From Sarcocystis neurona (taxonomy: Eukaryota; Apicomplexa; Conoidasida; Eucoccidiorida; Sarcocystidae), in contig KL647312.1 in NCBI GenBank assembly GCA_000727475.1, positions 682,001 through 746,000 of the forward strand: 64,000 nt of DNA, written 5' to 3'. The notes under the pieces are model-generated. The model saw only the letters and a program-made list of their open reading frames with translations. It was not told the DNA's origin and did not search any database. Shown in pieces: positions 44,878-55,406 of the stretch. Position 1 is the stretch's first letter; each line of letters starts with the position of its first letter. The position numbers and the translations under genes are program-made.

Positions 44878-45564
44878 ATGGCGGACGAAGAGGTGCAAGC
44901 TTTGGTAATTGATAATGGATCGGGCAACGTAAAAGCGGGCGTTGCTGGCGATGACGCGCCACGGGCTGTCTTCCCTTCCATTGTCGGGACGCCCAAGAAT
45001 CCAGGGATTATGGTTGGCATGGAGGAGAAACCGAACTACGTGGGTGACGAGGCGCAGAGCAAGAGAGGTATTCTGACATTGAAATATCCCATTGAGCATG
45101 GGATCGTGACGAACTGGGATGACATGGAGAAAATCTGGCATCACACGTTCTACAACGAGCTCCGCGTGGCCCCAGAAGAGCACCCTGTGCTGCTCACAGA
45201 GGCGCCCCTGAACCCCAAGGCAAATCGCGAACGCATGACGCAGATCATGTTTGAGACATTTAATGTCCCAGCAATGTATGTGGCAATCCAAGCCGTCCTC
45301 TCCTTGTATTCATCTGGAAGAACAACAGGTATTGTGTTGGACAGCGGTGATGGTGTTTCTCACACCGTGCCCATTTACGAGGGCTACGCGTTGCCCCACG
45401 CCATCATGCGACTCGATCTCGCTGGCAGAGATCTCACCGAATACATGATGAAAATTCTGCATGAACGAGGATACGGTTTTACCACCTCCGCCGAGAAAGA
45501 AATCGTCAGGGATATCAAGGAGAAGCTTTGCTACATCGCGCTTGACTTCGACGATGAAATGAAG
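44878..45564 (+). CDS. ACT1: Actin, exon 1
   Basis: ATG 44878 starts [20 protein letters not shown]. Exon 1 carries residues 1-229: phosphate loop DNGSG (about 12-16), the DNase-I loop region with the variant [19 protein letters not shown] (about 153-159), and GYGFTT giving Gly200. Gly at this site is typical of apicomplexan actins and reduces filament stability. The exon ends in phase 0 after DDEMK with a GTGAAC donor. Actin polymerises with ATP and drives gliding motility and host invasion together with myosin A. The protein matches coccidian actin at almost every position. Confidence 0.98.
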
Positions 45565-46482
45565 GTGAACACCTCGATTCCTCACACTGTATGTTACGTG
45601 TGTGCACCGATGTATCGGCTGGACAGGCGTCGGGGGCTTCTCCTGAAGAGATCTATATGTGCAGTAGCAGCAACGACGGAAGTTAGACAGAGGGATAGAA
45701 GTGTGTAACGTTAGGAACACACGCTACAACCTAGGCAGTGTCACAAATTGTGAAGGCGAAGAGAGGACGTATGTAGCTGTAGCTGGCCTGGTGGTGCGCA
45801 CCGCATTCAGGAGACAGCGTTTCGAGTAACAGTCACGAAAAAATAAGGCAGTGTGCTTCTGAACACACGAGAGATAAGCGCCAGGAAATGGGGAGTAAGA
45901 TTTGTGGTGGAGACAACGATTCACTGTATCGCGAGAGGATACGATGCGAAGCGGAAGGATACGTGTACGCTTTTTGAAACCGCACACCCATGGTATCATT
46001 CGTGTGGAACGCCAAATCACGGCAGTAACAGAATGCATGCGGTGTTGGTGGAACCGCTGCCGTGGTATAGGCAGCCAGCAGCGTGCTGGGATCAAAGGAT
46101 ACACACGTCTACATGTATGAGTCTGGTGAGGTAGGTATACACGTTTTGGGAAGTGAAAGACTAGCACATGCGTGCGCAGCAAATTGCCGGTTAGATCAAA
46201 CCCTATGAATGAAGTAGGCGACTTGAACTATCCAATGCCTGGTAGAATAGGCTCTGCGGGGGGTTGTGTGGGGCTGTAGCGTCCCACTAGGCCATGCGTA
46301 GACACTTGAGAAGGTGATGAATGTAATCCCTCTTACGTACGCAAGCACGTGTCCTCACGTGCACGTTTGCTTTGCATGCACACAGGACGAATATTTACGT
46401 AGCGGGTGCGCTGACAAGGATGCTCGTGAGGACGTTTGTAAGCTCTCTGTGACAGAAACACTGTTGAAATGTGCTCTTGCAG
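45565..46482 (+). other. Actin intron
   Basis: 918 bases, GTGAAC to TGCTCTTGCAG, phase 0, between DDEMK and [10 protein letters not shown]. The reading frame remains open for about 48 codons into the intron, which would mislead single-frame prediction. Confidence 0.96.
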
Positions 46483-46926
46483 GCTGCGGAGGATTCGAGC
46501 GACATCGAAAAGTCTTATGAGTTGCCTGACGGGAATATCATCACTGTGGGTAATGAGCGTTTCCGGTGCCCTGAGGCTCTTTTCCAGCCGTCATTTTTGG
46601 GCAAAGAAGCTGCAGGCATCCACCGTACTACTTTCGACTCTATCATGAAGTGCGATGTGGATATTCGTAAGGATTTGTACGGAAACGTTGTCCTCTCTGG
46701 AGGGACTACGATGTACGAGGGAATTGGTGAGCGCCTGACAAAGGAGCTGACCTCTCTGGCGCCGTCTACGATGAAGATCAAAGTGGTTGCACCTCCGGAG
46801 AGGAAATATTCTGTATGGATCGGAGGATCAATTCTTTCATCTCTCTCCACCTTCCAGCAGATGTGGATAACCAAAGATGAATACGACGAGTCCGGGCCAA
46901 GCATCGTCCATCGCAAGTGCTTCTAA
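46483..46926 (+). CDS. ACT1: Actin, exon 2
   Basis: Residues 230-376, ending SIVHRKCF and TAA at 46926; total 376, the usual actin length. SFLGKEAAG gives Lys270, the second apicomplexan-specific residue in the hydrophobic plug. Further conserved blocks are [39 protein letters not shown] and [19 protein letters not shown]. The loop after Lys270 reads [12 protein letters not shown]. Confidence 0.98.
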   Translation, partial: AAEDSSDIEKSYELPDGNIITVGNERFRCPEALFQPSFLGKEAAGIHRTTFDSIMKCDVDIRKDLYGNVVLSGGTTMYEGIGERLTKELTSLAPSTMKIKVVAPPERKYSVWIGGSILSSLSTFQQMWITKDEYDESGPSIVHRKCF

Positions 46927-48620
46927 GTGTCCGTTTGCTCCTCGCAGATGTGCTTACATCCTGTTGTTCAGGTGGCTGTATCTGCTGCTGTTTGCTGGTG
47001 TTGCTAGAAGCCTGATGCACCAGGTGCTGCTGTTGCGGTTGAACTTTTGTGGTAAACGTGGTTCGTGTGTGTGGAGTAGCCTGCTGACGAGAAGGTGGCC
47101 CCTTTTGAGGCGAACAAAGGCACGCAGAAACGCCGCTGAGGGCAGCAACCGCACAGAGACAGAATGACAGCAGCCAAGCAGGAAGATTCGCCCCGGCAGG
47201 AGTGTCGTGAAAACGTGAGTGCCTAGTCGGGGGTGCCGGTTCGATCCCAGATACGACATTAAGACAGCAGTTGGAGGATTAAACTCGTCAGGGAACCACG
47301 TAGACTCGAAGGTGCGGGTTCGGAGGAGAGGAGGTGAGCGAAGTGCGCGAGCTGCGAACGGTAGATACACTGGGTACGTAGAACCTCGCGAAGGGAGTTG
47401 AACTGAAAAGGAAGTACATGTGTAAGCATCGCTACATCAAAGGGGGACGGGCAGAGTTGTAAGGGCTCTATTTTGATATCAACAGAACCGGTGCTGTATG
47501 AGTTACTGAAGCACGTCGGAGGCTGGTCGTTAGGCAGCTCCAGTTCGTTGTGCTGCGTTTGACGGATGCGCGGTGAAGTTACTCCAGTAGGGCAAGAAAT
47601 CGGATGAAATTTGAACTCTTCCTCAGCATTAGGGGAGACGAGGAATTATCCTCTGCTATGAAGGAGGTAATTCAGAATCCGACGACTTGCTGGGGAGGGA
47701 TGGAGTGCCGCAGGAAGTGCGACAGACTTTTGACAAGTTTGGCGAAGAATGATGAGGATCTCCCTGCCAGCGTATGCACCAACTCCGCCAGATTGCTGAC
47801 GAATACAGCAGTACTACGAAGCAACGAATCGCGCAGAGGGGAACAGGGTACCATGAGGAATGTGAAAGGCGGCAGTTGTCCTGTTGTATTTGTACAGCTT
47901 CGTGGTCAGTCGTATGGGCGACATAGAGACAAGCGGCGCAGGCTGGGTTGGAAAAGATGTTTCTTACTGGGGTAACCCTTGGTGTATTGCTAGCGGTGGT
48001 TAGATGGTTTCTGCGTATTCCAAAGAGAGGTCCAGCAGGATTTGGTCATTCGTTGCATGCATGTCTATATTCGTAATATGTGTGTGTGTATGCGTGTCTG
48101 TTGCAGTGGTTTTTCTCAGTGTGATGGCGCGCGCCTGTTCAGTGCCTCGCCATCTGTGAATGCTGATGAGGGAAAGTAGTATTTATAGATAGCATGTCCA
48201 GCCTTTGAACTGGCTTGTGCAAAACAGTCGTAACACGTACGAAGTATGAGTGGGGAAGCTTCTGCTCCAAGTGCTTTAACCACCGCGTGGACGGAAACAG
48301 ATACCTTCGATTGAACGACTGTTTCGCGTGCTTTCCTTGTGCGCGCCCGTGTTGATGTGTGTTGTACGCTCCGATAGAATTTTAATGAAGAGATTAATCA
48401 GTTTATACACACAAAGAGCTATGCGTACACACGCACGTGTTGCACCGGTTGTCGGGGAGCGAAGTGCCGCACATCTGCACTGCTTTCGCCTGCGTCTTCG
48501 TGGTACCGCTCCCTCGTTGGTACAGTATTTCCCAGTACTACACTACGAGCAAAGCGCCCGGCAAGCCCGCCTGTTTGGGTGACACAGCTGCTGGTGGCGG
48601 CGGTGGATTCACTTTGACAG
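46927..48620. other. Downstream of actin, mostly non-coding
   Basis: Probable actin 3' UTR, then spacer. A plus frame 47604-47975 (ATG; MKFELFLSIRGDEELSSAMK) is open for 123 codons but has no splice or domain support. GGTTCGATCC at about 47238 looks like a tRNA T-loop, but no cloverleaf forms. TGTGTGTGTATGCGTG spacer lies near 48080. Confidence 0.4.
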
Positions 48621-49900
48621 TGTATGAAATAGGCAAGAGATCCGTGTTGCTCTGCGACGGCACTACAAAATCTGATTGTGTTTCTAAATAGAGTAGATGT
48701 ACAGAAATGGTTGAGGAGATCTGTATGAAATAGGCAGGAGATCCGTGTTGCTCTGCGACGGCATTACAAAATCTTACCATGTTTCTTTCTAAATAGAGTA
48801 GGNNNNNNNNNNNNNNNNNNNNNNNNNNNNNNNNNNNNNNNNNNNNNNNNNNNNNNNNNNNNNNNNNNNNNNNNNNNNNNNNNNNNNNNNNNNNNNNNNN
48901 NNNNNNNNNNNNNNNNNNNNNNNNNNNNNNNNNNNNNNNNNNNNNNNNNNNNNNNNNNNNNNNNNNNNNNNNNNNNNNNNNNNNNNNNNNNNNNNNNNNN
49001 NNNNNNNNNNNNNNNNNNNNNNNNNNNNNNNNNNNNNNNNNNNNNNNNNNNNNNNNNNNNNNNNNNNNNNNNNNNNNNNNNNNNNNNNNNNNNNNNNNNN
49101 NNNNNNNNNNNNNNNNNNNNNNNNNNNNNNNNNNNNNNNNNNNNNNNNNNNNNNNNNNNNNNNNNNNNNNNNNNNNNNNNNNNNNNNNNNNNNNNNNNNN
49201 NNNNNNNNNNNNNNNNNNNNNNNNNNNNNNNNNNNNNNNNNNNNNNNNNNNNNNNNNNNNNNNNNNNNNNNNNNNNNNNNNNNNNNNNNNNNNNNNNNNN
49301 NNNNNNNNNNNNNNNNNNNNNNNNNNNNNNNNNNNNNNNNNNNNNNNNNNNNNNNNNNNNNNNNNNNNNNNNNNNNNNNNNNNNNNNNNNNNNNNNNNNN
49401 NNNNNNNNNNNNNNNNNNNNNNNNNNNNNNNNNNNNNNNNNNNNNNNNNNNNNNNNNNNNNNNNNNNNNNNNNNNNNNNNNNNNNNNNNNNNNNNNNNNN
49501 NNNNNNNNNNNNNNNNNNNNNNNNNNNNNNNNNNNNNNNNNNNNNNNNNNNNNNNNNNNNNNNNNNNNNNNNNNNNNNNNNNNNNNNNNNNNNNNNNNNN
49601 NNNNNNNNNNNNNNNNNNNNNNNNNNNNNNNNNNNNNNNNNNNNNNNNNNNNNNNNNNNNNNNNNNNNNNNNNNNNNNNNNNNNNNNNNNNNNNNNNNNN
49701 NNNNNNNNNNNNNNNNNNNNNNNNNNNNNNNNNNNNNNNNNNNNNNNNNNNNNNNNNNNNNNNNNNNNNNNNNNNNNNNNNNNNNNNNNNNNNNNNNNAC
49801 TGCGACGGCACTACAAGATCGGACCGTGTTTCTTTCTAAATAGAGTAGACGTACAGAAGTTGTTGAGCAGATGTTTTCAACCACCTCAACGTCGTTATCG
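48621..49900. repeat. About 101-bp tandem repeat spanning an assembly gap
   Basis: Unit starts at 48621 and 48722 (TGTATGAAATAGGCAAGAGA, with small changes). Each includes CTGCGACGGCACTACAA and TTTCTAAATAGAGTAGATGT. A third partial unit emerges on the far side of the gap at 49799. The unresolved array is probably why the assembly breaks here; about ten units would fit in the gap if its size is right. Confidence 0.88.
48803..49798. other. Assembly gap (996 N)
   Basis: Run of N inside the tandem repeat; apparent open frames crossing it are artefacts. Confidence 0.99.
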
Positions 49901-50022
49901 CCTGAAGTCATTAGAACAGTAGAGTCTGGGGGAAGGGGTGGTGCGCCCCTCAAGTAACAGGCATTATTACTGGTTGCCTGACGAAGAACACTGTGCAGAG
50001 GAACGTCAGTTTCAAAGAATGG

Positions 50023-50154
50023 TTACGCCTTGCAAGAACTGTTGGAATCTAGGAGTGTTCCGGAGCTCATTGCGGCTTCTTCATTCTCCTTGTGACGTAG
50101 CAGTGTGGCCTTTTCCAGGCACACCTCTTTGAATCTTTGCTGAAGTTTGGCGAG
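50023..50154 (-). CDS. CCDC96: CCDC96-like protein, exon 5 (C-terminus)
   Basis: Acceptor CGTCGCCTCCGCAG, phase 0. Encodes LAKLQQRFKEVCLEKATLLR, then HKENEEAAMSSGTLLDSNSS, ending at TAA 50023. It ends the coiled-coil protein at 458 residues in total. The antisense plus frame is a shadow. Confidence 0.75.
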   Translation of the reverse strand, partial: LAKLQQRFKEVCLEKATLLRHKENEEAAMSSGTLLDSNSSCKA

Positions 50155-50521
50155 CTGCGGAGGCGACGCAGGCTCGCAGTCAGGGAGCAGCATCACCTTA
50201 AACATTGTAGCTCTCATATAAATGAAGAGTGTGGGAGAAGTGCGGACACAGAGGATCCTTTTCAGAATATGTCTAGCGACACACTCATCTGTGGTCTGCA
50301 CAAACGTATGCAAAAGTGTAAATGAGCGTGGAGTACATGATGACGTGTGTAAAGTTCACTGTACTTTCAGACGCTTGACTCTTGCTCCTCTTAGACGTGA
50401 CCAGTTCACCAGACTTCAGCGCGAGCGGGCGCGATTCAAGACAGCTATCAGTCGGCTTCTCAAACTGTTGAGTGGTGTGCAAAAAGTGATCAACTGTTGT
50501 TCGTCTGTGTCTGCCACTTAC

Positions 50522-50770
50522 CTCAAACTTCAATTCTTGTTTTCTCTCCTGTCTCTTTTCCCAGTCCAGAGTAAGCACTTCTGAATTGATCATGTCCGTC
50601 TGCTGCCGTAATCTGTTATTTTCTGCTCTGTACTCATCTCTTTCCTTTTTCGACTTGTTAACGAGCTCTCGCTGGGTGGCCAGCTCCGTGTCGAGCTTGG
50701 CGAGCTCCTGTGTTGCTTTCGCATTCTCGTGAATCAGAAAGTGAATTTTTTCGCGCCAATGAGTGTTGAA
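50522..50770 (-). CDS. CCDC96: CCDC96-like protein, exon 4
   Basis: Acceptor GCCCCTTTTAG, donor GTAAGT, phase 0 both sides, 83 codons. Encodes FNTHWREKIHFLIHENAKAT, then RDEYRAENNRLRQQTDMINS and EVLTLDWEKRQERKQELKFE. Heptad-patterned coiled coil; the 'RD.YR.EN.RLRQ' part matches the late DUF4201 region of CCDC96/CCDC113 proteins. Confidence 0.85.
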
Positions 50771-51827
50771 CTAAAAGGGGCATCGGGAAGCACCGGAATC
50801 GAACGGAAAGATATGTACGGTGGAGGTGGCGCGTTCTCCTCCTCCCGTATTCGCGGTGATGATTACACGTTGATGACGAGCAGATAGAAAGGGCGGGATA
50901 ACGTAAGAAGCATACATGTATCGAGATTCCTGTGTGAAATCGTCTTCCCTTGCACCCGACAAAAATACATACTTGGGTGTTTCACCTGGGTGGGGGAAGT
51001 CGTCAGGAGAGATAATCAATATTGTGGTGAAGCAACTTGGCTGCTAGCTAAAGATGGATTCACTATTGTGCGATTTACTATTGTGCAAACACGCCCCTCT
51101 GTCTAACACGTTGGTGCTGCGTGATAGCACCAGTTCGTCATGTTCCAGTGTGCTGCTTGTATGCCTCTTCTTTCAATCAGGCGTAGAGGCAGTGGGCCTC
51201 TCCCTGAAGAAAATTGATGGCGAAGCCTTGCAGCTGAAAGTTAGTGAGCGCACTTTGTATGCGTGTATACTCTCAGAGAAATACATGCATATTCTTACCT
51301 ACGAAGACACTTACAGTGTGGAACGACACAAGGTCCGTTCTCCAGATTCGAATATCGGAAGCAGACCAATTTGTGTGTGAACACACGTATACACCGGTAA
51401 ACGCTAAAAGCTGTCGGATTCATTGAAAAGTATCGAACAGTTGTGCTGGTGCGTGCACTTCTGCGAGAAACGGGCAGGATGTAGACGCTGAATTGCTTTC
51501 TTATGTGCCCCTGCTGACGTGCACCACCTATGCGCAGTAGTATCTCGACAAAATGCTGTTCAACTCGCTTTCTCCTATCGAGGAGTTAGAACTGTGCAAG
51601 ACATGGTTCAACTTTCAAATGTACAGACTCACAAGAAGACATGGTGAGCACTTTTGCGTAGTTGCGTACGCCTGCGTGTCTACGGTAATAGGGCCACGGT
51701 GAGTTTACATGTATGTATAGTAACGCATGTTGAGAGGGGGATTCCTTCTGTTGACTGCGTCCTTCCGGGATGCCTGTCTGATTCCATGTCTACACGTACA
51801 AACTGCTGGTCAACAGTAGGAATTTAC
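50771..51827 (-). other. Intron between CCDC96-like exons 3 and 4
   Basis: 1,057 bases, GTAAAT to CCCTTTTAG, phase 0. Open frames inside it (plus 51054-51380) have no support. The remaining introns of this gene are 50155-50521, 52147-52663 and 53029-53470. Confidence 0.75.
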
Positions 51828-52146
51828 CTGCACAGCGGAGATCACGATAGACTGGAGCTTCCTAATTTCTTCGTTTCTTTCCACAGTTTTCTCATTCAAA
51901 GCCTGATTCTCTATTTTCAGTTGCTCGAAATCCATGACATGGAACTGATCCTGGGCTTGATTTGTTGCAGCGTCTGCCTGAAGTAAATTCAGTTGATGCT
52001 TGAGGGTTGTGCTTGCTTCTCTCGATTGACTTATTGCGACAGTTTTTTCTTCGACGAGGCGCAGCAGCTGCTGAATGATGGCGTCTGGAATCGGCTTGCC
52101 TGTTCGGGACATCCTTGAATTCTTGGCGACTTTGAACAGGAAGTTC
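51828..52146 (-). CDS. CCDC96: CCDC96-like protein, exon 3 (diagnostic region)
   Basis: Acceptor TTTTAATCAG with phase 2; ends in phase 0. Encodes NFLFKVAKNSRMSRTGKPIP, then DAIIQQLLRLVEEKTVAISQ, then the diagnostic HVMDFEQLKIENQALNEKTV and ERNEEIRKLQ. The latter closely matches the CCDC96 (CFAP184) consensus 'DFEQLKIENQ..NEK.EERNEE'. CCDC96 and CCDC113 form a complex at the base of axonemal spokes/N-DRC in cilia. In coccidia only microgametes are flagellated, so expression is expected in the sexual stage. Confidence 0.9.
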
Positions 52147-52448
52147 CTGATTAAAATGTAAACCAGAGTAGTGCTGACAAATACATCGGTATATACGCAG
52201 TCAGCACAGATGAGTATTCTTACGAATGTGTCACGCGTGAGCAGGAGGACAAGACAACTGCATTCTGTGCGCGTGTCACGCAGCGGGGCGACTCTGAAGA
52301 GGAAGTTTCTGACTAAAAAGTGCACCAGAAAACTACAGGATACACACAGACTGGGTAATCGGAGTACACGCAGAAGACGCAGGTGCGCATATTTGCGAAT
52401 GTGTCACTCGTGACCAGGGGTAAAAGACAATTGCATGTTCTGCATGAA
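52125..52448. repeat. 162-bp tandem duplication covering a splice acceptor
   Basis: Units 52125-52286 and 52287-52448 both begin GGCGACT(T/C)TGAA and contain the exon-3 acceptor with its first codons, plus GAATGTGTCAC and GACAA.TGCAT blocks. The copy further upstream in the transcript keeps the acceptor and NFLFRVA in place of NFLFKVA. Confidence 0.85.
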
Positions 52449-52663
52449 CCTGGCAGCTGTACTCTTCATGTGTATGCAAGCACCGAGAACAATATTTTTC
52501 ATGGGTGCACGCAGAGGTACCGTGGGGATATTCAAAGTCCCCCATGGGGAGACCAGAGTAAAATTCCTTCAGGGTACGTGACGCCGGAGAAGGAAACCAC
52601 TTCGCTGTACGTACTGTACCCGAAAGCACGGCGGAAAGCTGTAAACTAGGCTCTGAGGCATAC

Positions 52664-53028
52664 CTAAACGCAAGCTGGCAGTCCCGGAGCTTCGCTCGCC
52701 GGATCTCGAGCTGTTCGCGTGCACTTGCTTCTTTCTCTGTTGCCATTTTCCGGGCCTTCTGAAGCTCCTCGTAGGCTTTGTTCAGCACGAGAAGAGAACT
52801 CGTGTACTGTACTACGTTTAGATTTCCTTTCTGTGCCTTGAGGAGAGGGAAATCTTCAAAGGAGGCAAGCTTAGGGGCTAGCTTAGCCTCAAGATTTACG
52901 TTCTCGTTCTTCAGACACTGAAACTCCTCATTCAACTTCTGTGCGTTCGCAGTCAATTGGGTGTACTCATCGTCTACCACTTGTATCTTTTGGTTGACTA
53001 CTTCTCGTGCAGCAGTCAAAATCCTTGC
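52664..53028 (-). CDS. CCDC96: CCDC96-like protein, exon 2
   Basis: Acceptor CTGCTCCGTAG (phase 0), donor GTATGC inside the Arg codon (phase 2). Encodes ARILTAAREVVNQKIQVVDD, then EYTQLTANAQKLNEEFQCLK, NENVNLEAKLAPKLASFEDF, and SAREQLEIRRAKLRDCQLAF. Continuous coiled coil that runs into the NFLFK motif of exon 3. Confidence 0.87.
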
Positions 53029-53470
53029 CTACGGAGCAGAAGAGGCGCGAAAGACTGGTGATCTGCAGGAGTTTAGCTGTGCTGGGGAGTACGCACGTTT
53101 TCACAGACGGGTATATGCGCCTGAGGTATACAAGAGTACACCATACAGTACATGGATGGCGTCTGAAAAAGCTTATCGCATCTTTTCATTTCAGGACTTG
53201 TCATCTCCACGCACACGGCAATACTGCCTTTTGTGTCACTCACAACGTCCTTTAGGCTCCTAGTCGCACTTTCGCCTCCAAAAAGAGCAGACTGCGCTCT
53301 TTTGGCACAGGTGGCTGGGTGCTGTGTGTGCGGGAGGGCGCCCGTCTACAAGTGTATGCTTCAGAATGCTGTAACAACATAGGACGGTGCAGTTCGTTCC
53401 AGTCCCCTGCGTGATTGTTCAGAAATTTTGGCTACGGCCACCTTGGAGGGGGCCTAGACAGGCAGCCTAC

Positions 53471-53782
53471 TTGTGTGGAGTGAGTAAAGTCCTCGTCTGC
53501 ATCCTCCTCTTCTGAAGAACTCTCTTCAGTAGAAAACGCCTCAGGTCGTTTCTTTTCACCCGCTCTCGGACTTTGTGGTGACGTCGGGCTCTCTGGGTGA
53601 CGTAGGCCGGCGTCGCGAGGACTTGCCGTACTAATATACAGCGCCTGTGAGTTCTCGTCTGCCCCCGCACGTCCACCTGATCGACTCTTCGCCGTGAAAA
53701 TGTCATTACGTTGGCCTGAGTCCTCTTGTTCCCCTTCTGCAGGTGCAGGCGGCCCACAGTGACACATCCTTAGTAGCGTCAT
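53471..53782 (-). CDS. CCDC96: CCDC96-like protein, exon 1
   Basis: ATG 53782 (MTLLRMCHC; a second ATG five codons on is possible). 104 codons, polar and acidic: GEQEDSGQRNDIFTAKSRSG, then STEESSSEEEDADEDFTHST. CCDC96 proteins usually have an acidic, low-complexity N-terminus. Ends CAA followed by GTAGGC in phase 0. Confidence 0.75.
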
Positions 53783-54006
53783 TGTGTGACACCAACCTCG
53801 TGTACAACGACTTCAGCCGCCAAGCTTGAAGTTGAAAAGCCTCGTAGCAGGGTCAGTCGGGAGAGTAGGGAACGTGTATGGTATACTATATCCTCCAGTA
53901 CATGGCAATACAGCTTGGAAGAGACGAGCAACCTTGGGCGCACTCGAGAGGATTAGGGTAGCGTCAGCTTAGTAGTTGCTGTTATATGATGCGTATCACT
54001 GTCTAG
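53783..54006. other. Divergent intergenic region
   Basis: 224 bases between the start of the minus-strand CCDC96-like gene and the first visible exon of the plus-strand gene. It could hold shared promoter elements, although the plus gene may have earlier exons. Confidence 0.4.
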
Positions 54007-54216
54007 AGTTTTACCTCCACTCGTGGACCCCCGGCACACGTGTGGCTGCAGTAGTTCGACATTGCCCCAACTATCAATCTTCTACGCAATGCTGGTATCG
54101 CAAAATGCAGTACCAAGAAAACTCTCCCACTGCTAGCAGTGACTTGCTGAAAACGGCCACTGCTTGTCCTGAGGGGTACGATCCGACGTGGTTAGCAGAC
54201 CCTGGACACGCAAGCG
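54007..54216 (+). CDS. Cys-containing hypothetical protein, first visible exon
   Basis: Acceptor TATCACTGTCTAG, phase 1. Encodes EFYLHSWTPGTRVAAVVRHC, then PNYQSSTQCWYRKMQYQENS, then LKTATACPEGYDPTWLADPG. Four Cys including CPEGY recall secreted coccidian wall or surface proteins, but the spacing matches none I can name. Donor GTGGGC, phase 1. Confidence 0.48.
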
Positions 54217-54248
54217 GTGGGCTACCTCCTAACCAAGCAATTGGACAG

Positions 54249-54551
54249 CTGTACCTTGGCTGCGCACGCCTTCGGCCTTGAAATTCAGATCTTGGGCGCT
54301 TTACGAGGCAGGAAGTGTGTTTACAAAGCTTGCGACCCTCAGACTAGGCTGTCGCTCCATCATCTCGATATATGTAAAGTTACAGAAACGTATTACTGTG
54401 GAGGAACAAAAAGTGCCGGATGCAAGTGCTTTCTATGCATGCGCATATCGCCCATACGATGACGCGCTGATGGGCAATTGTCCGTACACTGCACTGCAAG
54501 AAATGGAAGGTCGGACGTACTGTAGTCGTTTTTGGTGGCACTGCCGCGACT
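54249..54551 (+). CDS. Cys-containing hypothetical protein, exon 2
   Basis: Starts after CAATTGGACAG only 32 bases beyond the previous donor, in matching phase 1. Encodes LRTPSALKFRSWALYEAGSV, then RSIISIYVKLQKRITVEEQK, VPDASAFYACAYRPYDDALM, and LQEMEGRTYCSRFWWHCRDC. If no splice occurs it stops at TGA 54556; a GTTGAC donor at 54552 joins it in phase to 54597. Confidence 0.5.
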
Positions 54552-54596
54552 GTTGACCATTGTCGTGAAATGAAACATAATGCTTGTTCCATGCAG

Positions 54597-54850
54597 GTCA
54601 TCAGCTTAGTCGCGAATCACAGCCAAGCACCTACTCGACCGTTCCGGTTTTGCGTTTCTCGCCGGAGAATCTACGGGTAGCGACAATACGCCAGCGTGCG
54701 AATTTCTGCGCTGTACCTGAAAGCTACTTCTCGACTTACCTGTTGCGATTCCTCCGCGCCACTCATGCCTCGTGGAAGTTTCTATCGACTGTGTTTCGAC
54801 ATTTCCCGCAACACACTTGCTTGCAGAGGAGCAGTTATCGTCACATTTAA
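54597..54850 (+). CDS. Cys-containing hypothetical protein, exon 3
   Basis: Acceptor GCTTGTTCCATGCAG, phase 1. Encodes HQLSRESQPSTYSTVPVLRF, then SPENLRVATIRQRANFCAVP and ESYFSTYLLRFLRATHASWK, stopping at TAA 54850 unless spliced earlier. The intron before it would be 45 bases. The opposite-strand frame 55049-54606 is less protein-like. Confidence 0.45.
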
Positions 54851-55406
54851 TAATAATTACCCCTCTGCTTGCCAAACTGTTCTCCCTCTCCTCTCCTGCA
54901 AGTAATTTGACAACAACCTGCGGAAAATATCTAAAAAGTGAAATGTCTCCACCGACAGCATACGCGTACGCAGGTGTGCCCTTCAGCAGGGCCATGTGGG
55001 TGTGGCCCACACGGTGAATGCTCTGTGCTATTCTGCAGTTGCAGCCCATTCTCCTCTACACCACTCGCGCAGGACATGAATAGGCAGAGTATCTGTAGAC
55101 CTTTTTACAGATAGGGTACCAGCATTCGTCGTAAATTGAAATACCTTTAAAATAGCTGTATTTAGGTATCGCTGGAATATAGGACGGTCAACAATCATAA
55201 CGCTTTCTCGAGCTTTATTTGTACGCGTGACTCGGGCAGACTCGTTGGTCTCAAACCGACCAATATCCCAGTTGCGTACTGTTCACTTTAGGGAAGCGTC
55301 CAATGGATGTGATAACTACTCTGAATACTCCTGCAGTCACATGTGAACTACTTAGTAAATCACGTCTGTAAGGTAGAAACGAGACTTGCAGAAAAACTGT
55401 GGCACT
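54851..55406. other. Intergenic region between convergent genes
   Basis: AT-richer spacer with AATAATAATTAC at about 54847 and AAATAGCTGTATTTAGG near 55150, suitable for 3' ends of both neighbouring genes. No coding signal seen. Confidence 0.5.

Noticed and set aside
45565..45708. Actin reading through into [12 protein letters not shown] and on
   Set aside because: Actin similarity stops exactly at the GTGAAC donor and resumes after the TGCAG acceptor.
47219..47300. GGTTCGATCC resembling a tRNA T-loop
   Set aside because: Flanking bases do not form a T-stem, and no D-arm, anticodon arm or acceptor stem can be drawn.
48538..49953. 471- and 340-codon minus-strand frames
   Set aside because: They run through the N gap and are artefacts of untranslatable bases.
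50760..50810. ACCGGAATCGAAC on the plus strand, reverse complement of a T-loop-like sequence
   Set aside because: No cloverleaf; it overlaps the acceptor region of a well-supported CCDC96-like exon.
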